This document shows, piece by piece, positions 50,686 through 60,607 of a DNA stretch of 64,000 nucleotides (position 1 is the stretch's first letter; the number at the start of each line of letters is the position of its first letter). The stretch comes from Lentzea waywayandensis (lineage in GTDB: Bacteria > Actinomycetota > Actinomycetes > Mycobacteriales > Pseudonocardiaceae), in the NCBI RefSeq assembly GCF_900115955.1, contig NZ_FOYL01000014.1, forward strand, positions 186,001 through 250,000, given 5' to 3'. The translations under genes and the position numbers were made by a program. A model generated the notes under the pieces. The model was not told where the DNA came from. It made no database searches and was given only the letters and a program-made list of their open reading frames with translations.

Positions 50686-50849
50686 GGCCTGTATCGAGGT
50701 CTGGTTCGATGAGAGTCGCGCTTGAGGTGGTTCCTGGTGGTGCGGCCGAATGGCCCGCATACCGGTGTTGTATGTGGGTCGTTCGGCCGTGCCACCAGGG
50801 GCCGCCTCGGGCCCGGCTGTCGCGGACCAGACTTCGATACAGGCCCTAG
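50682..50849. mobile_element. Imperfect 168-bp palindromic element, MITE-like or bidirectional terminator
   Basis: The sequence from 50682 to about 50765 aligns base by base with the reverse complement of 50766-50849. It starts CTAGGGCCTGTATCGA on both sides, has one mismatch in the first 24 bases and about 20 over 80. The inner arms share CCTGGTGG and CGGCCGAA. Flanking CTAG and the terminal inverted repeats are those of a miniature transposon (compare IS5-type targets), and a 160-base near-palindrome is long for a terminator. The TAG stops of both converging genes lie in the CTAG ends. No transposase. Confidence 0.5.
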
Positions 50850-51241
50850 ATGCCCGCGAGGTTCCGTCCCACGCCCCACACGGCGGCAACGACGAGAACG
50901 GCGACACCGACCGACTTCGGCACGGATCGCCGTTCGCCAGTCCAGCGATCTCGCGTCCACCGCGCGAACAACCACACGGCCAGAGGCACGCCCAACGCGA
51001 GCAACACGGCGTTGAAGTGGAACGCGCTGACGACATCTCCGTGCAGCAGCGCGTGAACCATGCGCGTGGCACCGCACGCGGGGCAGTTCAGCCCCGTCAG
51101 CCAGTTGAACGGGCACTTCGGCAGCAGGTTGCCCGGCTTGTTCGGATCGACGAACTGGAGCAACACCACGCCCGCGCCACCCAGCGCGAGAACGCCGAAG
51201 GGTGCCTTCATCCGTGCGAAGGCACCCTTCAACGTCTGCAT
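50846..51241 (-). CDS. DUF2752 membrane protein
   Basis: 131 aa with two to three membrane helices (FGVLALGGAGVVLLQFV, FNAVLLALGVPLAVWLF, VGVAVLVVAAVWGVG). The motif LPKCPFNWLTGLNCPACGATRMVHAL, here read as CPxxxxxxxxxCPxCGxTR, is the signature of DUF2752. Unknown function. ATG 51241. The first 15 codons contain a perfect inverted repeat (51197-51230), and the TAG stop lies at the edge of the neighbouring palindromic element. It lies nine bases after the NUDIX gene stop on the same strand. Confidence 0.85.
   Translation of the reverse strand: MQTLKGAFARMKAPFGVLALGGAGVVLLQFVDPNKPGNLLPKCPFNWLTGLNCPACGATRMVHALLHGDVVSAFHFNAVLLALGVPLAVWLFARWTRDRWTGERRSVPKSVGVAVLVVAAVWGVGRNLAGI
51197..51230. repeat. 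Perfect 13-bp inverted repeat near the start of the DUF2752 gene
   Basis: GAAGGGTGCCTTC at 51197-51209 is the exact reverse complement of GAAGGCACCCTTC at 51218-51230, with eight bases between. It lies in codons 4-15 of the DUF2752 gene, close enough to the start codon for a hairpin in the mRNA to slow initiation or early elongation. Confidence 0.7.
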
Positions 51242-51250
51242 GAGCCCAAC

Positions 51251-51864
51251 CTACTTCTTGCGCGCGGCGAACCGGGTCGGCTTGTCGCGGAACGGTGCGC
51301 CGGCCGGACGTGGCTCCGCCCGTCCCGCCAGCACCTCACGCGCCGCGAGCAGCCCGGCGACCGCCGACGAGTTCACGATCTCGCCCGCCAGCACCATCCG
51401 CACGGCCTCGTCGAGCGGGAAGCGGTGGATCTCCAGATCCGCCTCCTCCTCGCCCTGCACCTCACGCTCCACTTCGGACAGCTCGCGCGCCAGGTACACG
51501 CGCACGACCTCGTCGGTGAAACCGGGCGACGCCGCGGTGTCGACCAGCGTGTCCCAGCGCGCCGCGTCGAGCCCGACCTCCTCGGCCAGTTCCCGGCGCG
51601 CGCCGATGACCGGCTCCTCGCCGTCGTGGTCGAGCAGCCCGGCCGGCAGCTCCCAGAGGTGCCTGCCCAGCGCGTGCCGGTACTGGTGGATCAGCACGAC
51701 CTCACCGGCGTCGTCCACGGCCACGACCGCGACGGCGCCCATGTGCTCGACGATCTCGCGCTTGGCCGTGCCGCCACCGGGCATCTCGACGTCGTCGATC
51801 CGCAGCGCGACGACACGTCCGACGTGCAGGTCCTCGCTCGAGACCGTCCGGAAGTCGTGACGGC

Positions 51865-51868
<4 letters not shown>
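51251..51868 (-). CDS. NUDIX hydrolase, ADP-ribose pyrophosphatase type
   Basis: 205 aa. The NUDIX box is GARRELAEEVGLD with preceding LWELPAGLLDHDGEEPVI, the arrangement G-(x5)-E-(x7)-R-E-U-x-E-E-x-G-U. The VVLIHQYRHALGRHLWELPAG leader and the TAASPGFTDEVVRVYLAREL region fit ADP-ribose pyrophosphatases (counterpart of mycobacterial Rv1700 beside pyrG). GTG 51868 overlaps the pyrG stop as GTGA. Confidence 0.92.
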
Positions 51869-53547
<1,679 letters not shown>

Positions 53548-53724
53548 CAACGGGGCTCCCGTGAAAATCGTGGGGGCCGAATCCCCCTATCCACGGGCCA
53601 TAACGCTAACACGCCGACGGTCACTCAGCGCACCACGACCCGGCAGATCACATCACCCGATCGGCGCAGTGAGGCGTTTTCCCGAACTCCCACGGCACGC
53701 GCCGGGATCAGGAATCGTTGTCAC

Positions 53725-54408
53725 GTGACCTTCGACGTGGCAGGAAACGCCGCACGAGCCATGCACGACCGTTCGGCGGCGTGGCGCTTCATCGAGGGTT
53801 TCGCGGCCGCGTGGGCCGAGCCGCTGGAAGCGCAGGACGGCTGGAACCGGGCGGATCTCGCCGCCACCGAGGAGCAGCTGCTCGTCCGGCTGCCCGAGGC
53901 GGTGAAGGAGGCGCTGGCGCTGTTCGGCAAGCGTCCCGACCTGACCAGCAACCAGGACCGCCTGCTGACGCCGTCCGAACTGCGCGTGGTCGACGACGTC
54001 CTGGTGTTCCGCGCCGAGAACCAGTGGGTCGCGGCCTGGGGCGCGGTGCTGGACGGCGACGACCCGGAGGTCCGGATCAAGCTCGACCTCGTGGACAGGG
54101 CCGAGGAGCGCTGGGACGCGTGGCTGCCCCGGTTCTCGCTGGCTTGCGTGGAGATGGTGCTGTCCGAGTCGCTGTTCCGCGACGGGGCCGACACAGCGGA
54201 CAGGGAGACGTCCGAGGCGGACGTCTCCCTGCTCGAAGATCACTTCGCACTGCTGCCGCTGCACAGTCCCGGCACCCGCTGGTTCGCCGCGGACGACCTG
54301 GTCGTCCGCGAGGACGACCGCCAGTGGCTGTGGGCCCGCGCCCGCACGCCGGACGCGCTGGAACAGCTGTTGAAGGCCCTACCCGGCGAGTGGACGACCG
54401 AGCACTAG
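53725..54408 (+). CDS. SMI1/KNR4-like (SUKH superfamily) protein
   Basis: 227 aa, cytoplasmic. The region LAATEEQLLVRLPEAVKEAL and DQLLTPSELRVVDDVLVFR-like sequence (RLLTPSELRVVDDVLVFRAE) then QWVAAWGAVLDGDDPEV matches the SMI1/KNR4 fold, which includes many immunity proteins of contact-dependent toxin systems and also general regulators. No toxin gene is nearby. GTG 53725 has an AGGA about ten bases upstream; ATG 53761 is a possible alternative. It converges on mctB, the two stop codons sharing the CTAG at 54405-54408. Confidence 0.7.
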   Translation: MTFDVAGNAARAMHDRSAAWRFIEGFAAAWAEPLEAQDGWNRADLAATEEQLLVRLPEAVKEALALFGKRPDLTSNQDRLLTPSELRVVDDVLVFRAENQWVAAWGAVLDGDDPEVRIKLDLVDRAEERWDAWLPRFSLACVEMVLSESLFRDGADTADRETSEADVSLLEDHFALLPLHSPGTRWFAADDLVVREDDRQWLWARARTPDALEQLLKALPGEWTTEH

Positions 54409-55343
54409 CCTGCCGTGCCGGGCGAGGACGCCTCCGCGTTGCCCGCGACGCCGTAACGGCCGGCGCGGCCCTCCAGCTGTTCGCGCAACGCCATCACCAC
54501 GACGACCTGGCCCGCCGGGGTGTCGGAGTTGTCCACGGTGGACAGGATCGACGTCGCGGCGGTGTCCGCGCGGACCACGCCGATCGCGCCAGTGCCGTTC
54601 GCGGAGCCGTTCGCGCCGGCCAGCACGACACCTGCACCGGCCCGGTCGAGCTGGGTGGCGAAGCGCGCGACGGTCGAGGCCCGGTCCGCGGCCGAGTCAC
54701 CGATAGCGGCACCACCGGTCAGCACGATCGCGAGCTGCGCGGGCTTCACTCCTGACGTCGCCTTCACGAATCCCGCGTTGGTGAGCCCGGAGAGCGCGGA
54801 CGCCGTCTCGTCGGCCGTGGCCTGCGGCTCGTTGTTGGACGAGTTGAGCAGCAGCAACGCTCCGAACAGGCCGCCTGCGCGGGTGCCGGGGTCGGCGGCG
54901 GTGGGCAGCTGGGAGCCGGCGGGCTGCAGCCGTGCCACGAGATCGCGCAGCTGGTCGCCACGGGACGGGTCGGCGAACGCGTCGGTCAGCTGGATCTCGC
55001 CGGTGACGGTGGCGCTCGCGGACTTCAGCAGCCCGGCGAGAGCGTCCCGATCGGACGGACGGGCGTCCGAGGTGGTCACGATGACGACCGTGCGGTCGGT
55101 GAGCCGGTCCTTGACCGCCAGCGGGCCGACGGACGCGGCGAACTTGTCCGCCTCGGTCAGCTTGGCGTTCAACGCGTTGCGGTCGTTCTGCAGGTCGTTC
55201 ACCTGCTGTGCCAACGAGTTCTTCTCGTCGCTCAGCCCGGAGAGCAGCCTTCCGCTGATCGCGGTCGACCCCAGCACGACACCGACCGCCAGCGCGAGGA
55301 ACACCGCGGTGATCGAAACTATGTGGTAGCGCAGCGTGATCAC
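54405..55343 (-). CDS. mctB: MctB-like copper transport/envelope protein
   Basis: 312 aa, counterpart of mycobacterial Rv1698. A single N-terminal membrane helix (YHIVSITAVFLALAVGVVLG) is followed by a coiled coil (NSLAQQVNDLQNDRNALNAK) and a globular extracytoplasmic domain with strand-turn repeats such as DRTVVIVTTSDARPSD and QLAIVLTGGAAIGDSAA. Rv1698 was linked to copper export, though its membrane role is debated. GTG 55343 overlaps the steA stop as GTGA. The synteny steA-mctB-pyrG supports the call. Confidence 0.88.
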   Translation of the reverse strand: MITLRYHIVSITAVFLALAVGVVLGSTAISGRLLSGLSDEKNSLAQQVNDLQNDRNALNAKLTEADKFAASVGPLAVKDRLTDRTVVIVTTSDARPSDRDALAGLLKSASATVTGEIQLTDAFADPSRGDQLRDLVARLQPAGSQLPTAADPGTRAGGLFGALLLLNSSNNEPQATADETASALSGLTNAGFVKATSGVKPAQLAIVLTGGAAIGDSAADRASTVARFATQLDRAGAGVVLAGANGSANGTGAIGVVRADTAATSILSTVDNSDTPAGQVVVVMALREQLEGRAGRYGVAGNAEASSPGTAG

Positions 55344-56524
55344 GAGAGGAACCCCTTGAACCAGTTGACGACGGATTGCCAGCCGTCGACCACGATGTCG
55401 ACGTAGACGTGACCGACGCCGGACACCGCGAGGGCCGCCGCCATGGCGACGATCGCGGCGGTCACCAGCAGGACGATCACGCCCAGCGAGACCCGGCTGC
55501 GGTGCAACGTCGCGACGGCCTCCCCGTCGACGAGCTTGCTGCCGAGCTTGAGCCGGGTGAGGAACGTGGAGGGGTTGGAACCGGAGTGCCCGCGGTCGAG
55601 GAACTCGCGCAACGTCGCGCGCAGCCCCACCGTCACGACCAGGGACGCGCCGTGCGCCTCGGCGAGCAGCAACGCGAGGTCCTCCGCGTTGCCGGACGCG
55701 GGGAACGTCACCGCGCCGATGCCGAGGTCCTGGATCCGCTGAAGGCCGGGCGCGTGGCCGTCGGTCTGCGCGGGCACGACCACCTCGGAGGCCGCGCGCA
55801 GTGACGCGGTGCCGATGCCGTCGGGGTCGCCGACGATGATGTCCGGCTTGAGCCCGGCGTCGTGCAGCGTGTCCGCGCCGGTGTCGACGCCGATCAGCAC
55901 CGGCCGGTACTCGCGGATGTACTTGCGGAGCTTGCGCAGCTCCTCGGCGTGCGACGGCCCGCCCGCGACGACGAGCACCTGCCGGTCGCGCATCGGCACG
56001 TACACCTCGGGCACGCCGACGCCGTCGAGCACCAGCGCGCGTTCGCGGCGAAGAAACTCGATGGTGTTGGCGGAGAACGCTTCCAGCTGCGCCGACATGC
56101 CGGCCTTCGCCTCGATCATCGCGTCGGCGATGCTTTCGGCGTTCTGCTCGATCCCCTTGGCGAGCTCACGTTCCCCGGCGTACACGACTCCTTCGTGCAG
56201 CCGGATCTTCGTGCCTTCCTTGATCTCCCGCAGCGCGACGGCGCCGACGTTGTCGATCAGCGGAATGCCGGCCTCGATCAGCAGTTCCGGGCCGAGGTTG
56301 GGAAACCGCCCGGAAATCGACGGCGACGCGTTCACGACACCGACGACCTCGGCCGCGACGAGCGCCTCGACGGTCCGCCGATCGAGGTCGACGAGATCCA
56401 TCACAGCGATGTCACCGGCACTGACGCGCCGCACCAGGTCGCTAGCGCGCCGATCAACCCGCGCGACGCCCGTGACACCGGGAAGTTCGTGGTTGGTGCG
56501 GCTCAGCAGCCCGGAAAGCTTCAT
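55340..56524 (-). CDS. steA: SteA-type cell division regulator
   Basis: 394 aa, counterpart of mycobacterial Rv1697 (SteA, which with SteB affects septal cell-wall hydrolysis). The N-terminal half has the thiamin-pyrophosphokinase-like fold: VVNASPSISGRFPNLGPELL, LVLDGVGVPEVYVPMRDRQV, VLVVAGGPSHAEELRKLRKY and VLIGVDTGADTLHDAGLKPD. A membrane helix near the C-terminus (VIVLLVTAAIVAMAAALAVS) follows a polar linker. ATG 56524; a longer frame would add an unlikely N-terminus. It overlaps mctB (GTGA). The small overlapping membrane-protein genes lie upstream. Confidence 0.9.
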   Translation of the reverse strand: MKLSGLLSRTNHELPGVTGVARVDRRASDLVRRVSAGDIAVMDLVDLDRRTVEALVAAEVVGVVNASPSISGRFPNLGPELLIEAGIPLIDNVGAVALREIKEGTKIRLHEGVVYAGERELAKGIEQNAESIADAMIEAKAGMSAQLEAFSANTIEFLRRERALVLDGVGVPEVYVPMRDRQVLVVAGGPSHAEELRKLRKYIREYRPVLIGVDTGADTLHDAGLKPDIIVGDPDGIGTASLRAASEVVVPAQTDGHAPGLQRIQDLGIGAVTFPASGNAEDLALLLAEAHGASLVVTVGLRATLREFLDRGHSGSNPSTFLTRLKLGSKLVDGEAVATLHRSRVSLGVIVLLVTAAIVAMAAALAVSGVGHVYVDIVVDGWQSVVNWFKGFLS

Positions 56525-56586
56525 GAGCCGATAGTGACCCACGGTGCGCACGCGACAGGTGAGGCACGCCGGGCATTTCTCGCTGG

Positions 56587-57027
56587 TCAGTCGTCGGGGT
56601 GAACTACTACGGCTCCAAACGCGAGAACCACCGCACTTATGAGCACCCAAATACCGTTGCCGAACCCGGCTTCCAACGCCGGATCGATGGCGATGTTGCC
56701 CTCCTCGTGAAAGCTGATCGCGTTCAGCAAATACACGAACAACATTCCGGTGACGCCCGCCAACCCGGCGGCCCCGGCAAAGGCGACTTTCCGCCACCGA
56801 ACGCCCACCAGAACCACGGCGGCCATCACCACGATCGGGATGCCGAACAACGGTCCGTGCTCATCCTTGGCACCACCGAAGTGCGTGCTCCACCCACTGG
56901 TGACGTAGGCGGTCTGCTGCTGCCCGGGAGCAAGCCGGATCAACAACTCCGAGAACGGCAGGAACGTGGCCCCGACAGCCGCCACAGCGGCGAGCCCGAG
57001 CAGCACGACGCCAAGGACCTTCCTCAC
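56587..57027 (-). CDS. Small membrane protein, member 4 of an overlapping set
   Basis: 146 aa with four helices: GVVLLGLAAVAAVGATFLP, IPIVVMAAVVLVGVRW, VAFAGAAGLAGVTGMLFVYL and GIWVLISAVVLAFGAVVV. The extracytoplasmic loop carries SGWSTHFGGAKDEHGPLFG. It resembles the other three genes upstream in layout (N-terminal helix, extracellular loop, three further helices). GTG 57027 overlaps the preceding stop as GTGA. No known family is recognised. Last of the set before the steA gene. Confidence 0.75.
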   Translation of the reverse strand: MRKVLGVVLLGLAAVAAVGATFLPFSELLIRLAPGQQQTAYVTSGWSTHFGGAKDEHGPLFGIPIVVMAAVVLVGVRWRKVAFAGAAGLAGVTGMLFVYLLNAISFHEEGNIAIDPALEAGFGNGIWVLISAVVLAFGAVVVHPDD

Positions 57028-57455
57028 GCCGCCTCCCGTTGCACGGCAACAGCTCCCACGAGCCCGACCAACGTCCCCACCACGAGGAACACCAGCCCGA
57101 ACCCGACCGCGAAGTCGCCTTGCTGCTCAAGAGCGTGCCCACGCTCCGACACCACGAGCGCCGAGACGATCCCCACCGCGCCAAGCTGCCCAACCGCCCC
57201 GGCCAGAGCCGCGCGGTTGATCCAGACCCCGGCGACGAGCAACAAGATCGTCACCACCACAGGCACCCCGTACCAGGGCGAAAGCTCTCCGGAGGGCCAG
57301 TCCCCCGGCTTGTTGAGAACATCGGTCCCCCAAGCCCGGACCACGACCTCAACGCCACCGGCGTACGCCGTCGAGTACCACGGCAACACCATCGCCGTAG
57401 CGCTCAGCACCACTCCGGCCGCGATCAACGCGATGGCCGTAGGTCTCCCGATCAC
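57024..57455 (-). CDS. Small membrane protein, member 3 of an overlapping set
   Basis: 143 aa, four helices (TAIALIAAGVVLSATAMVL, PVVVTILLLVAGVWI, LAGAVGQLGAVGIVSALVV, FGLVFLVVGTLVGLVGAVAV). The first loop is RAWGTDVLNKPGDWPSGELSP, with a Trp/Pro-rich character like the loops of the neighbours. GTG 57455 overlaps the stop of the next gene upstream (GTGA). Function unknown. Confidence 0.75.
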   Translation of the reverse strand: MIGRPTAIALIAAGVVLSATAMVLPWYSTAYAGGVEVVVRAWGTDVLNKPGDWPSGELSPWYGVPVVVTILLLVAGVWINRAALAGAVGQLGAVGIVSALVVSERGHALEQQGDFAVGFGLVFLVVGTLVGLVGAVAVQREAA

Positions 57456-58060
57456 CGGGTCTCCCGCTCGTCGTCGTCAGGAATGGCAATGCCGAAGGGA
57501 GGCGTGTCGTCGTCGTTGCCGAGCTGGTGCACGACCACCCCGTCCCCTTCGTCCTCGTCCTCCACCACCGGCTCGGAACTCCTCCGCTGGGCGAGCCCCG
57601 CGCCCACGAGCCCGGCGACGGCCGCGATCACCAGGAGGTAGAACCCGTCGTGGTAGAGCAGCTCGTCCTTGCTGGAACCTCGCGGCGGCTGGGAGTCGAT
57701 GAGTTCCTGCAACTCCCACACCTGGAACACGTAGAGGAGCACCACCCCGGCCAGCGCCCCAGCCCCGCCCATGGCGAGTGGCCGCCCGACGAACGCGGTC
57801 TCCTGACGCACCAGCAGCACCACGGCGACAGCCATCAGGATCGCCGAGATCATCACAGGCCACCCGGCAGCGAAGAACGCGGGCTGCTCGGCAGGCCCGT
57901 CCTGCGGGTTCGACGTGGTGATCCACAGCGTCGAGGTGGACCGCAGATCAGTCCCGAATCCCTTGTAGACAGTGCTGAAGACGTCCTGGAGCGACGCGAC
58001 GACCGACACCACCGCCGCCAGCGTCAGCAGCACCCACGCGATCTTGCGGCGATCAATCAC
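57452..58060 (-). CDS. Small membrane protein, member 2, with VVHQ-TPP tail
   Basis: 202 aa with four helices (IAWVLLTLAAVVSVVASLQ, AGWPVMISAILMAVAVVLL, PLAMGGAGALAGVVLLYVF, YLLVIAAVAGLVGAGLA) and a cytoplasmic acidic tail. The tail carries GDGVVVHQLGNDDDTPPFGI, nearly the same as the tail of the next gene upstream. GTG 58060; it overlaps member 1 by eight bases. Function unknown. Confidence 0.75.
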   Translation of the reverse strand: MIDRRKIAWVLLTLAAVVSVVASLQDVFSTVYKGFGTDLRSTSTLWITTSNPQDGPAEQPAFFAAGWPVMISAILMAVAVVLLVRQETAFVGRPLAMGGAGALAGVVLLYVFQVWELQELIDSQPPRGSSKDELLYHDGFYLLVIAAVAGLVGAGLAQRRSSEPVVEDEDEGDGVVVHQLGNDDDTPPFGIAIPDDDERETR

Positions 58061-58658
58061 TCTTGGGCTCCACGATCACCGGATACCCGTACGGCGGTGT
58101 GTCGGTGTCGTCCGCCTCGTCGTCGATCTGATGGATGACGACTCCCTCAGCAGTCCCCTCGGCCTGAACCGCCCGAGGCAACTCCTGGTGCAACACGGCG
58201 GCCACCACGGCCACTCCTGCCGCGACGATCAGCATGGTGACCCCGTCTCCCTGCGCCACCTCGATGGTCACCGGCGACTCGAGCTCGGCAAGCCTGTCGA
58301 CCAGCCCCTGTACCCGAGTGACAGCGGACCAGGCCACCCCGGCCAGCAGGCCGGCCCCGAGCAACGACCCGACGCGGACAGCGGGAACCCGAAAAGCCAG
58401 CACCGCTGACAGCGCCATGATCAGCGCGGCCGCCACAGCGGGCTCCCCGAACTCCAGGGGCTCGAGCATCAGCACGTCGCGGAAGTCGTCCCGCTCGACC
58501 AGCCAGGAGGTGGCCTCGAACCGCAGGGTACGACCGTTGACCACGACCTGCACCGTGTAGGCGGACAAGAACGTGGCCGCCACACCCAGCGCAGCGGCAA
58601 CGACCACCAACACGGCCCCGAACACCCGGCGCGTGGTCAAAGATCCGGTAACCGTCAC
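58053..58658 (-). CDS. Small membrane protein, member 1, with VVHQ-TPP tail
   Basis: 201 aa, four helices (GAVLVVVAAALGVAATFLS, AAALIMALSAVLAFRVP, LLGAGLLAGVAWSAV, VTMLIVAAGVAVVAAVL) followed by a tail with EGVVIHQIDDEADDTDTPPY. The GTG start 58658 follows the end of recN by 72 bases. It is the first gene of the overlapping set of four and probably belongs to one transcript with them. No family recognised. Confidence 0.75.
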   Translation of the reverse strand: MTVTGSLTTRRVFGAVLVVVAAALGVAATFLSAYTVQVVVNGRTLRFEATSWLVERDDFRDVLMLEPLEFGEPAVAAALIMALSAVLAFRVPAVRVGSLLGAGLLAGVAWSAVTRVQGLVDRLAELESPVTIEVAQGDGVTMLIVAAGVAVVAAVLHQELPRAVQAEGTAEGVVIHQIDDEADDTDTPPYGYPVIVEPKSD

Positions 58659-58730
58659 ACCCCCATCATGCCGAACAAGGTCACAAGGCGACCGCCCAGC
58701 TCAACCGCGATGACGAAGGCGAAGCCCAGG

Positions 58731-60512
58731 TCAGCCCTTCTTCTTCCGCCGCCGAACCACAGCGGCCGAGGACTTGTCGGCCTTGGCGGCAGCCAGCAAC
58801 TCCTCGGCATGGGCCCGACCGGTATCGGTCGAATCCATCCCGGCCAGCATCCGGGCGAGCTCGACCACCCGCTGCGTCTCATCCAGCTTCCGCACAGCAG
58901 ACCGCGTGAACGTCCCGTCGGCAGACTTGTCCACCACAAGATGCCGATCGGCAAACGCGGCGACCTGAGGCAGGTGGGTCACGACGATCACCTGGTGAGA
59001 CCGGGCAAGCCGAGCCAACCGCCGCCCGACCTCGACCGCGGCCCGCCCACCGACACCGGCGTCAACCTCGTCGAACACCAGGGTGGGCACCGGATCGGAG
59101 TGCGAGAGCACAACCTCCAACGCCAGCATCACGCGGGAAAGCTCACCCCCGGAGGCCCCCTTGTGCACGGGCAACGCGGGCGCACCGGGATGCGAGATCA
59201 ACCGCAGCTCGACATCGTCCACTCCGGACGACCCGGCGTGCAGAATCGACCGCCCCACAGCCAATGCCTGGGCATCCCCGGCCTCAGCGTGCCGAGGCCG
59301 AACCGCCAGCTCGACAGTGGCGTGCGGCATGGCAAGCCCGTCAAGCTCCTCGGTAACGGCCTTTCCAAGCTCCAACGCGGCCTCGACGCGTGCCGCGGTG
59401 ACCCGCTCCGCCAACGCACCCAACTCGACAGCAAGCTCATCCCGCCGGGTGGCCAGCGAACTCAGGGCCTCCTCGGACGTGTCCAACCCGCCCAGCCGAG
59501 CCCGAGCATCAGCGGCCCAGGCGATCACACCGTCGATGTCGGCCGCGTACTTCCGAGTCAACGCCTTCAACTCGGCCTGCCGCTGCAACACCGACTCGAG
59601 CCGGCCGGGGTCAGCCTCGAGGTGGTCCAGATAGCCGGAGATCTCCGCACCGACGTCGGCCAGCAACGTCGCCGCCTCCACGAGCCGCGGCTCCATCTCC
59701 CGCAGCTTCGGGTCCTCGGAGACCGACAGTCGACGAGCAGCCTCGGAGATCAACCCGAGAGCACCAGGATTGTCGGGATCACCCTCGAGAGACCCGGACA
59801 CGGCGAACTGCGCACCCTGAGCGGCCTCACGAAGCTGATCGGCGTCGGCAAGCCGCCGAGCCTCGTCGTGCAACTCGACGTCCTCACCCGGCTTCGGGTC
59901 GACGGCGTCGATCTCGCCCAGGCCGTGCCGCAGCAGGTCGGCCTCACGGGCGAGCTCACGCGAGCGCTCGGTGCGTTCCTTGAGCTCCGTGGAGACGCGC
60001 AGCCACTCCTCGCGGACGGCCTGGTACGCGCGCAGCGGCTCGCTCACGTCGTCACTCGCGAAGCGGTCCAGCACGGCGCGCTGCTCGGTCGGGCGCATGA
60101 GCCGCAGCTGGTCGTTCTGGCCGTGGACGGCGATGAGCTGCTCTGCCAGTTCGGACAGGACGCCGACCGGCACGGAGCGGCCGCCGACGTGGGCCCGTGA
60201 GCGGCCGTCGGCGCCGACGGTGCGGATCGCGATCAGCGACCCGTCCTCGTCGGCCTCGCCGCCGACCTCCTCCGCCACCTTCGCGGCAGGGCTGCCCGCC
60301 GGAGCCTGAAAGCGGCCTTCCACCACCGCTTTGTCGGCTCCGGTGCGCACCCGCGACGCCTCCGCACGGCCACCGCCGAGCAGGTGCAATCCGGTCACGA
60401 CCATGGTCTTGCCCGCGCCCGTCTCACCGGTGACTACGGTGAATCCGGGGTCGAGTTCAAGGGTGGCCTCGTCGATCACGCCAAGGCCATTGATGCGCAT
60501 CTCGGCCAGCAC
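58731..60512 (-). CDS. recN: DNA repair ATPase RecN
   Basis: 593 aa, SMC-like protein acting in double-strand-break repair. Walker A is GETGAGKTM (residues 29-37), with HGQNDQLRLMRPTEQR in the D/N region and long coiled coils in the middle. GELSRVMLALEVVLS holds the signature and Walker B is TLVFDEVDAGVGGRAA. GTG 60512 (MLAEMRINGLGVI) is chosen with AAGG eight bases upstream and because it is the usual family start. A longer form from ATG 60542 has no ribosome binding site. The C-terminus ends in a basic VRRRKKKG. Downstream come the four small membrane-protein genes. Confidence 0.95.
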   Translation of the reverse strand: MLAEMRINGLGVIDEATLELDPGFTVVTGETGAGKTMVVTGLHLLGGGRAEASRVRTGADKAVVEGRFQAPAGSPAAKVAEEVGGEADEDGSLIAIRTVGADGRSRAHVGGRSVPVGVLSELAEQLIAVHGQNDQLRLMRPTEQRAVLDRFASDDVSEPLRAYQAVREEWLRVSTELKERTERSRELAREADLLRHGLGEIDAVDPKPGEDVELHDEARRLADADQLREAAQGAQFAVSGSLEGDPDNPGALGLISEAARRLSVSEDPKLREMEPRLVEAATLLADVGAEISGYLDHLEADPGRLESVLQRQAELKALTRKYAADIDGVIAWAADARARLGGLDTSEEALSSLATRRDELAVELGALAERVTAARVEAALELGKAVTEELDGLAMPHATVELAVRPRHAEAGDAQALAVGRSILHAGSSGVDDVELRLISHPGAPALPVHKGASGGELSRVMLALEVVLSHSDPVPTLVFDEVDAGVGGRAAVEVGRRLARLARSHQVIVVTHLPQVAAFADRHLVVDKSADGTFTRSAVRKLDETQRVVELARMLAGMDSTDTGRAHAEELLAAAKADKSSAAVVRRRKKKG

Positions 60513-60607
60513 AGGGCGAACCTTACTTGTCGGGTCCGACATTTCCGGATGGGACCTTGCTCTGGGGGCACCATAGCCAGCGAGTGCCGACGCGCCGAGC
60601 GGCGCGG

